Shown one piece after another: positions 1-5,537 of a stretch of DNA of 24,130 nt. The stretch covers positions 1-24,130 of IMG/VR virus record IMGVR_UViG_3300020438_000269, one strand, 5' to 3'. The first letter of the stretch is position 1. Every line of letters begins with the position of its first letter. Origin of the DNA: a virus. The notes under the pieces were generated by a model. It was not told the origin of the DNA. It did no database searches and saw only the letters and a list, made by a program, of their open reading frames with translations. Made by a program: the position numbers and the translations under genes.

Positions 1-630
1 GCATATAGCGGTTCTCTTTGGGTTAATTACAACTCCGTCAATAGAATACCACTTGGTGCAGGTGCTGCATCAAATCGGTGGTATTTGCATTTAGTCAACA
101 GCACTACAATTCAATACCACATGGGGCCATCGACAGGCGTTCCCTACCCAGGCCCAGGGTATCCTACTTGGACGGTTTCAACTTTATCCTCGTCAACTTG
201 GTATCACATAGCATTTGTTCACGACGGAACGGACGTAACACTGTATTTAAACGGAAGTTCTCAAGGTACTAAAACAGGTGCGGAGACTTCGAACAATGCT
301 TTTAAAGGAACCCAACTCGTTATTGGAAGATATACTTCAGTGCCAGGCACTTATAATTTTAACGGATATATCGACGAGGTATCATTATTCGATTCCGCTT
401 TATCCGCCTCCGACGTAACAGCAATTTACAACAGTGGTGTCCCTGCCGATCTTTCGTCTCTCAGTCCTGTAGGATGGTGGCGAATGGGTGACGGAACAGG
501 CGATACCGATTCGGGCGGAGGAACGCCAGCAAGCGGTGACACAATCGGAACTGTTGTCGATCAAGGTTCGGGTAGTAATAATGCGACTAATCCGAATGGA
601 GCGATTTATTCATCAACTGTACCATCTTAA
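1..630 (+). CDS. LamG/concanavalin-like surface protein, C-terminal part
   Basis: The frame is open from base 1, so this is the 3' part (about 209 residues) of a longer gene; the TTG at 85 is internal, not a start. The visible part has a laminin-G/concanavalin-A-like jelly-roll pattern: WYHIAFVHDGTDVTLYLNG, then LVIGRYTSVPGTYNFNGYIDEVSLFDSALSA split across positions 316-411, where the 'GYIDEVSLFD' strand is typical of LamG_3-type domains. It ends with a Gly/Ser/Asp-rich tail containing VGWWRMGDGTGDT, which looks like the start of a second, shortened copy of the fold. Such domains bind carbohydrate or protein and in phages usually sit on virion decoration or adhesion proteins. Its place directly before the portal gene supports a structural role. 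Receptor or capsid decoration is inference. Confidence 0.7.
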   Translation, partial: AYSGSLWVNYNSVNRIPLGAGAASNRWYLHLVNSTTIQYHMGPSTGVPYPGPGYPTWTVSTLSSSTWYHIAFVHDGTDVTLYLNGSSQGTKTGAETSNNAFKGTQLVIGRYTSVPGTYNFNGYIDEVSLFDSALSASDVTAIYNSGVPADLSSLSPVGWWRMGDGTGDTDSGGGTPASGDTIGTVVDQGSGSNNATNPNGAIYSSTVPS

Positions 631-633
631 ATT

Positions 634-867
634 ATGAGCAAAAATTACGTAATCATCGACGCTTCAGACGTCTCTTCAATCGACTTCAGCGAAGTCATGG
701 AAACCTCGGCGGATACGCTTCGGTATTCACTCGACGGCTCTCAGACTTTTATTAAGTACGAAGGAACTCGACCTAGCTTCCTCGACGAAGACGACATCGA
801 TCTAACTCACGCGGAGATCTTGGACGTACTCAGTCACGAAGACTGGACATCTCCAGCTCCGTTCTAA
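634..867 (+). CDS. small acidic protein of unknown function upstream of portal
   Basis: A 77-residue acidic protein beginning MSKNYVIIDASDVSSIDFSE, with Asp/Glu-rich stretches (SFLDEDDIDLTHAEIL) and no predicted membrane segment. I do not recognise a family. It lies 3 nt after the LamG gene and 4 nt before the portal gene, so all three are probably on one transcript. The ATG has no Shine-Dalgarno upstream (preceding bases are ATCTTAAATT). Regular codon use and tight spacing support a real gene. A small head or connector-associated protein is possible, but nothing in the sequence shows it. Confidence 0.7.
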   Translation: MSKNYVIIDASDVSSIDFSEVMETSADTLRYSLDGSQTFIKYEGTRPSFLDEDDIDLTHAEILDVLSHEDWTSPAPF

Positions 868-871
868 CTTT

Positions 872-2428
872 ATGCAATACGAAACGGCTCAAAGCCTATA
901 CACTCAGCTCGAAGGACAGCGTTGGTCGTTCCTTGATCGTGGTCGTACCTCGTCGGAACTAACCATACCTTACGTCCTACCGCCCGAAGGTCACGGCCCT
1001 CATACCAAGTACTACACACCGTACCAAGGGATCGGAGCAAGAGGCGTAAACAATCTGTCGTCCAAGTTGTTGATGGCTTTACTACCGCCTAACGCTCCTT
1101 TCTTCCGCTTGGTCATCGACCGTTACGAGCTTGAAAAAGCAAAGGCTGAGATAGGCGAAGAAGGAGGCGAACAACTTCGTACAGACCTTGAGAAAGCATT
1201 AAGCGATGTTGAACGAGCTGTCAGTCAAGAGGTTGAGGTTGAAGCGTTTAGAGTCGGCGTGTTCGAAGCTCTGAAGAATTTGTTGATAACAGGGAACGCA
1301 CTGCTCTATCTCCCCGACGACGGCGGTATGAGAGTGTTCCGTCCAGACCGTTACGTTGTTAAGCGTGATGCCATGGGGAACGTTACGCATATCGCCGTCA
1401 AGGAGACTATTGCTCCGTTCATGCTTCCAGAAGAAGTGCGACAAGAAGTTTACAAAGAATCTAAAGACAACAACTGCGACTTGTACACGTCGATCTGTAG
1501 AGAAGGCGACAAGTTCGTGGTCAAGCAAGACGTCAAAGGTATCGTTATCGAAGGCTCCAGTGGAGAATACCCGATCGACAAGTCACCTTGGTTGCCGCTT
1601 AGATATACCCGTATAGACGGAGAAGACTACGGTCGTGGCTTTGTTGAAGAATACATCGGGGACTTAAAGAGTTTAGAATCATTGACTAAGGCAATTGTGG
1701 AAGGTTCAGCAGCAGCCGCCAAGGTCTTGTTCATGGTCAACCCGAACGGTACTACTCGCGCTCGTACCCTTGCTGAAGCTCCTAACGGTGCAATCGTACA
1801 AGGATCGGACGGGGACGTATCCGTACTACAGCTTAATAAATTCAACGACTTTCGCGTAGCTCAAACGGTTATGGCTCAGATCCAAGACCGACTTAGTCAC
1901 GCGTTCCTTTTAAACAGCTCCGTCGTTAGAGACGCAGATCGAGTTACCGCCGAGGAAATACGGATGTTATCACAAGAACTTGAATCTGCTCTAGGCGGGC
2001 TGTATTCGATCTTGTCTCAGGAGTTCCAACTTCCGCTTGTTACCCGTCTCATGGATCGCATGAGCAAAAGGGACAAGTTACCGAAGCTTCCAAAGGACAT
2101 CGTCAAGCCTACCATCGTAACAGGTATTGAAGCTCTTGGACGTGGTAACGATCTTAACCGTCTCGATATGTTCCTCGCAGGAGCTAATCAAGTGGTCGGC
2201 CCCGAAGCTGTTGCTCAATACGTAAACGTAGGTGACTACTTCAAACGACGTGCAACCGCACTTGGTATCGAAACCGACGGACTTATAAAGTCGGACGAAG
2301 AAATTCAAATGGCTATGCAACAAGCACAACAACAAGAAATGATGATGAAGCTTGGAGCGCCCGCTGTAGCACCGACTATTAACGCTATTGCACAAGAACA
2401 GCAGGAACAACCGCCTGTTGAACAATAA
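872..2428 (+). CDS. portal protein (T7 gp8-like head-tail connector)
   Basis: A 518-residue protein matching the T7 gp8 family in length (T7 gp8 is 536) and layout. The N-terminal region has YTPYQGIGARGVNNLSSKLL and MALLPPNAPFFRL, the conserved start of podovirus portals, followed by a helical segment with FEALKNLLITGNALLYLP and later RVTAEEIRMLSQELESALGG in the crown/stem part. The C-terminus is Gln-rich (MQQAQQQEMMMKLG). The dodecameric portal forms the DNA channel at one capsid vertex, nucleates head assembly and docks terminase. Scaffold follows 29 nt downstream, as in T7. The start has no SD (preceding TTCTAACTTT); the neighbouring stop at 867 and the conserved N-terminus fix it. Confidence 0.95.
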   Translation: MQYETAQSLYTQLEGQRWSFLDRGRTSSELTIPYVLPPEGHGPHTKYYTPYQGIGARGVNNLSSKLLMALLPPNAPFFRLVIDRYELEKAKAEIGEEGGEQLRTDLEKALSDVERAVSQEVEVEAFRVGVFEALKNLLITGNALLYLPDDGGMRVFRPDRYVVKRDAMGNVTHIAVKETIAPFMLPEEVRQEVYKESKDNNCDLYTSICREGDKFVVKQDVKGIVIEGSSGEYPIDKSPWLPLRYTRIDGEDYGRGFVEEYIGDLKSLESLTKAIVEGSAAAAKVLFMVNPNGTTRARTLAEAPNGAIVQGSDGDVSVLQLNKFNDFRVAQTVMAQIQDRLSHAFLLNSSVVRDADRVTAEEIRMLSQELESALGGLYSILSQEFQLPLVTRLMDRMSKRDKLPKLPKDIVKPTIVTGIEALGRGNDLNRLDMFLAGANQVVGPEAVAQYVNVGDYFKRRATALGIETDGLIKSDEEIQMAMQQAQQQEMMMKLGAPAVAPTINAIAQEQQEQPPVEQ

Positions 2429-2457
2429 CAACCAACCAGTAAAAACGGACAAATGTC

Positions 2458-3213
2458 ATGGCAGATTATCAAAAAGTAGAAATAAACGAACCAGCACCTA
2501 ACGAGATTGAACCCGAAGAACAGCAAGCAGAGACGTCTGAAGAACCTCAAGGCGAGCAAGAACGCCCAGAATGGCTACCAGAGAAGTTTGAGTCAGCGGA
2601 AGACCTCGCCAAAGCTTACGGACAACTTGAATCGAAGTTGGGAGCGGACAGAGAAGAATCAACACAGGAAGAAGAAGTGGTAGAAAACGAGACTGAACCT
2701 ACTACCGAACCTAACCAAGCTCAGACTTTAATCACGGACGCATCACAAGAGTTCTTTGAGAACGACGGTAAACTGTCCGATGAAACGTACGAAGCACTTG
2801 CTCAAGCAGGTCTTAGTCGTGAACTGGTCGACGGTTATGCCCGTGGTCAAGCTGCTCTACAAGAGAACGAGGCTACGCAGATCAAGTCGGCAGCTAACGG
2901 CGATTACGAAGGAATGTCCGAATGGGCAAGCAAGACGCTGACCGATGACGAGATGAACACTTTTAACGAAACGGTAAACAATGGATCTGTTGATCAAGCA
3001 AAGCTCGTAGTAAGCGGGTTATACGCTCGTTACAAAGCTGAAGAAGGCGGAAGTCAACCAAAGCTTGTAACAGGCAACACGACTGGATCTTCCACGTTGC
3101 CTTTTCAATCCATGCAAGAAGTCAGCAGGGCTATGCAAGACCCACGCTACAAGAGCGGAGACAAGGCGTATCACGCCGAGTTGGATCGCCGACTGGCTGT
3201 ATCTAGTATCTAA
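2458..3213 (+). CDS. scaffolding / capsid assembly protein (T7 gp9-like)
   Basis: A 251-residue, strongly acidic protein. Residues about 8-90 are rich in Glu, Gln and Pro (NEPAPNEIEPEEQQAETSEE and similar) and probably disordered. They contain RPEWLPEKFESAEDLAKAYG, the conserved motif of podovirus scaffolds. The rest is helical, with an SQEFFENDGKLSDETYEAL block and a C-terminus with RYKSGDKAYHAELDRRL, which in the family contacts the capsid protein. Scaffolds direct procapsid assembly and then leave. Position between portal and capsid agrees. The leader (2429-2457) is A/C-rich (CAACCAACCAG) with no SD. Confidence 0.9.
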   Translation: MADYQKVEINEPAPNEIEPEEQQAETSEEPQGEQERPEWLPEKFESAEDLAKAYGQLESKLGADREESTQEEEVVENETEPTTEPNQAQTLITDASQEFFENDGKLSDETYEALAQAGLSRELVDGYARGQAALQENEATQIKSAANGDYEGMSEWASKTLTDDEMNTFNETVNNGSVDQAKLVVSGLYARYKAEEGGSQPKLVTGNTTGSSTLPFQSMQEVSRAMQDPRYKSGDKAYHAELDRRLAVSSI

Positions 3214-3215
3214 CC

Positions 3216-3680
3216 ATGCTTGAGCTGTTGACATTGTTCCTGACAGGCGGAGGTTCCGCTGCGATGGGATCAATCTTAAAGGGAGTATTCGGCGCTATGG
3301 TCGATTCCCGTCAGCAGAAGTACGAGTTGGAAATGATGCGGGAAGCAAGGAACAATGACTATGCACTTAAATTTCAAGAAACACTTAATGGTGGAGACGG
3401 CGGGGCTTTTGTTCGCGGTACTAGGCGTATGCTTGCTGTTATCGGGATGTGCACGCTCTCGGCAATCACCCTCCTTACCACCATCTATCCAAGCGTTCCA
3501 ATCCTCACAACAACCAACATTGACGGAGAAGGTCGAAACTCATTCCTATGGGGACTCATCGATCTTCAAGCGTCACAAGCCTATATGGCGATTACAAGCG
3601 GACATATTTCCCTCTTCGCCGTAACGTGCATCTATCCGCTTATAGTAGGTTTCTACTTCACTCCAGGCGGTAGACGCTAA
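3216..3680 (+). CDS. small membrane protein, possible 3TM-type holin or virion membrane protein
   Basis: A 154-residue protein starting 2 nt after the scaffold stop. Residues 1-30 are hydrophobic or amphipathic with small residues (LTGGGSAAMGSILKGVFGAM). A charged helix (about 31-57) follows, then a likely membrane helix at about 72-98 (MLAVIGMCTLSAITLLTTIY) and another at about 128-148 (HISLFAVTCIYPLIVGFYF), ending in FTPGGRR. This arrangement resembles phage 3TM-type holins (GTA_holin_3TM-like), small proteins that permeabilise the inner membrane at lysis. The gene sits inside the head module rather than next to lysis genes, so a structural or assembly membrane role remains possible. A second open frame (3355-3624) runs inside it in another phase and encodes a lipoprotein-like product. 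Confidence 0.7.
   Translation: MLELLTLFLTGGGSAAMGSILKGVFGAMVDSRQQKYELEMMREARNNDYALKFQETLNGGDGGAFVRGTRRMLAVIGMCTLSAITLLTTIYPSVPILTTTNIDGEGRNSFLWGLIDLQASQAYMAITSGHISLFAVTCIYPLIVGFYFTPGGRR
3355..3624 (+). CDS. possible embedded lipoprotein (Rz1-like outer spanin), out of frame inside 3216-3680
   Basis: An 89-residue frame lies entirely within the membrane-protein gene in a different phase. It has a bacterial lipoprotein layout: a basic n-region (NFKKHL), a hydrophobic core (AGLLFAVLGVCLLLSG) and a lipobox LSGC with Cys32 as the would-be lipidated residue. The mature part is a short polar peptide with Pro and Ser (SRQSPSLPPS). Outer spanins such as lambda Rz1 are short proline-containing lipoproteins often embedded in another lysis gene. 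An AAGGA at 3347-3351 lies 9 nt before the second ATG (3361), notable in a genome nearly without SDs. Against it: hydrophobic codons in one frame often give hydrophobic residues in another, so chance is a real alternative, and the host gene is not Rz-like. Confidence 0.35.
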   Translation: MTMHLNFKKHLMVETAGLLFAVLGVCLLLSGCARSRQSPSLPPSIQAFQSSQQPTLTEKVETHSYGDSSIFKRHKPIWRLQADIFPSSP

Positions 3681-3702
3681 CATCATCACTTTCGACATCA
3701 CT

Positions 3703-3733
3703 CGACGACATTAGTCGTTGCCCCGTGCGCGGG
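3703..3733 (+). promoter_or_regulatory. tandem hairpins in the leader of the capsid gene
   Basis: The 130-bp gap 3681-3810 is the longest within the head genes. It holds two adjacent inverted repeats: CGACGAC-ATTA-GTCGTTG (3703-3720, 7 bp including one G.T) and CCCG-TGCG-CGGG (3722-3733, 4 bp). In T7 the strongest promoter and an RNase III site lie just before gene 10, so a promoter, processing or mRNA-stability element is a reasonable inference. I cannot define a promoter because no second matching copy is visible elsewhere in the window. Confidence 0.4.
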
Positions 3734-3794
3734 ATAACTACGAACGAACTCGACGCGTTGAGGTCAAATATCACACTAAACATTAATCTCAATT

Positions 3795-3800
3795 AAGGAG
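3795..3800 (+). promoter_or_regulatory. strong Shine-Dalgarno of the capsid gene
   Basis: AAGGAG lies 10 nt before the capsid ATG at 3811. It is the only long SD match directly before a recognised gene in the window, and it fixes the capsid start. The capsid is normally the most abundant phage protein, so a dedicated SD for this gene is functionally sensible. Confidence 0.75.
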
Positions 3801-3810
3801 ACATTATATC

Positions 3811-4872
3811 ATGGCTAATGGAGACACCACTCCCTCACGCGTCGGTCAGATTAATTCAAGTGGAGCAGTTGATGCTTTATTCTTGAAGAAGTTTGCTGGC
3901 GAAATATTAACGACATTCGAAGAAAACAACGTTTTCAAGAGCTTGCACACGATGCGAACCATCGAGAATGGCAAGAGCGCGCAGTTCCCAGTTACGGGTG
4001 TTGCTTCCGCTTCTTACTACACTCCAGGTCAGAACATCGCTGACAGCGGTAACAGCTACTTGAGCGACATCAAGAAGAATGAAGTAGTCATCACTATCGA
4101 CGACGTCCTTCTCGCTTCTACGTTCCTCAGTTCTATCGACGACGTAAAGAACCACTACGACATCCGCAGCGTCTACGCTAACGAGTTGGGTAAGGCTCTT
4201 GCCGTCCGTTTCGATACCGCTATCGCAAAGGTATTCATCGCTGCTGCTCGTTCAGCTGCTACCATTACTGGTGGTAAAGACGGTGGAGTACTCGACGTAT
4301 CTGCTAACCTCATGGGCAACGTGTCCGACGGATCTGACGATTCCGACAACACCGATCCTACAGGTGCCGAACTTGTTGCTGCTCTCTTCACTGCTGCTCA
4401 AGCACTTGACGAGAACGACGTTCCTGCCGATGGTCGCTTCTGCGTTCTTCGTCCACAGGAGTACTACAAGCTTATCACTGGCGGTAGTGGTTCCCTCGTT
4501 ATCTCGACTTCCGCGTCCAACAAGGACGTAGGCGGCTCTGGCTCCCTCGCTTCTGGTTCGATTGCTCAAGTTGCTGGTATCGACATCTACAAGTCAACTC
4601 ACCTTCCTTCAACCGATTTGTCCGCCGTTGCCACTGGTGACGGAGCTGCGTCCAACGACGTGTTCGGTGGTAGCGGAGCTGGGTACAACGGTAACTTCAC
4701 CAACTCGATTGGTATTGTTGCTCACCCTTCGGCTGTTGGAACCGTGAAGTTGCTCGACCTCGCTACCGAGTCTGAGTATCAGATTTCACGTCAAGGCACG
4801 CTTTTCATTGCGAAGTACGCTATGGGTCACGGAGTTCTCCGTCCTGAAGCTGCTATCGAATTGCAGAAGTAA
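3811..4872 (+). CDS. major capsid protein (T7 gp10-like)
   Basis: A 353-residue protein close in length to T7 gp10A (344). Typical T7-capsid features are the N-terminal LFLKKFAGEILTTFEENNVF, then MRTIENGKSAQFPVTGVASA (the E-loop region), then ITIDDVLLASTFLSSIDDVK, then a small-residue-rich central part. It ends in QISRQGTLFIAKYAMGHGVL RPEAAIEL (split here). It forms the HK97-fold icosahedral shell. It has its own long leader and strong SD, and a stable hairpin follows, as expected for a highly expressed gene. I see no slippery site near the stop, so no T7 10B-type frameshift product is indicated. Codons are very regular (GCT, GGT, AAC, TCC), consistent with high expression. Confidence 0.96.
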   Translation: MANGDTTPSRVGQINSSGAVDALFLKKFAGEILTTFEENNVFKSLHTMRTIENGKSAQFPVTGVASASYYTPGQNIADSGNSYLSDIKKNEVVITIDDVLLASTFLSSIDDVKNHYDIRSVYANELGKALAVRFDTAIAKVFIAAARSAATITGGKDGGVLDVSANLMGNVSDGSDDSDNTDPTGAELVAALFTAAQALDENDVPADGRFCVLRPQEYYKLITGGSGSLVISTSASNKDVGGSGSLASGSIAQVAGIDIYKSTHLPSTDLSAVATGDGAASNDVFGGSGAGYNGNFTNSIGIVAHPSAVGTVKLLDLATESEYQISRQGTLFIAKYAMGHGVLRPEAAIELQK

Positions 4873-4890
4873 GCTTTTCTTGGTTGTGTT

Positions 4891-4931
4891 GGGGGAGCGA
4901 GGTTTTCATTCGTTTTTGTCCTCGCTCCCTC
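4891..4931 (+). terminator. long hairpin after the capsid gene
   Basis: GGGAGCGAGG (4893-4902) pairs perfectly with CCTCGCTCCC (4920-4929). One G.T and one G-C pair extend this to a 12-bp stem at 4891-4902/4920-4931, with a 17-nt T-rich loop. T7 has its main terminator, T-phi, at exactly this place after gene 10. The hairpin here has no U-run on its 3' side (TCTCACTTCC), so partial termination, RNase III processing or protection of the capsid mRNA are alternatives. Confidence 0.6.
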
Positions 4932-4961
4932 TCACTTCCATAATTATAACCAAAACTAGAC

Positions 4962-5537
4962 ATGGCACTAACTACGAAGCTTGAAGCTGTAAACACGATG
5001 CTCGGCGTTATCGGCGAGACACCAGTAAACACGATCAGTGGAAGCAGTCTTCCCGTACAGGTCGTAACGGCTTTAAACGTGCTTGATGAAGTTAATCGCG
5101 AGGTGCAGTCCGAAGGCTGGCACTTTAATACCGAGTTTGAATACCAACTGACGCGTAACTCATCTAATCAATTTCCTCTTCCAAACAACACTCTTAAAAT
5201 CGATCTACCCATCGACAAGCATACCGATCTGGATATTGTTCAGCGTGGCACTACGTTGTACGACAGGAAGAACCATACCGACGTCTTTACCGAAGACATT
5301 AAGGTAACCGTTACTTTTGAACTTACGTTTGAAGAATTGCCTCAACAGTTCCGTACGTACATCAACATTAAAGCTGCTAGGAAGTACGCAAACCGTTTTC
5401 TTGGGTCTACTGAAATTGAATCTTTTACTTTGAGAGACGAGATAAACGCAAAAGCTACGGCAGTAGACAGCGACTCCGAGAACGCAGACCGCACCATATT
5501 TGACAACTACGACGTGTTGCGCGTCATCGACAGGTAA
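4962..5537 (+). CDS. tail tubular protein A (T7 gp11-like adaptor)
   Basis: A 191-residue protein (T7 gp11 is 196). The N-terminus TKLEAVNTMLGVIGETPVNT is the signature of this family. It continues with EVNREVQSEGWHFNTEFEYQ and ends in a helical part with FRTYINIKAARKYANRFLGS. It forms the ring joining the portal to the tail nozzle. Its stop overlaps the next start (TAATG at 5535-5539), the usual coupling between gp11 and gp12. No SD is seen before the ATG (AAAACTAGAC). Confidence 0.93.
   Translation: MALTTKLEAVNTMLGVIGETPVNTISGSSLPVQVVTALNVLDEVNREVQSEGWHFNTEFEYQLTRNSSNQFPLPNNTLKIDLPIDKHTDLDIVQRGTTLYDRKNHTDVFTEDIKVTVTFELTFEELPQQFRTYINIKAARKYANRFLGSTEIESFTLRDEINAKATAVDSDSENADRTIFDNYDVLRVIDR

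Noticed and set aside
1199-1528. Minus-strand open frames inside portal, capsid, gp16 and terminase genes
   Set aside because: They lie opposite strongly recognised genes, have no family features, and are explained by codon bias (few antisense stops).
2078-2559. Cys/Leu-rich minus-strand frames over the portal-scaffold junction
   Set aside because: They are the antisense of Gln/Glu-rich codons (CAA, GAA giving TTG, TTC), producing a false membrane-like composition.
4840-4890. T7 10A/10B-type programmed frameshift at the capsid end
   Set aside because: No slippery heptamer is visible before the stop, and the +1/-1 frames close quickly in the following hairpin region.
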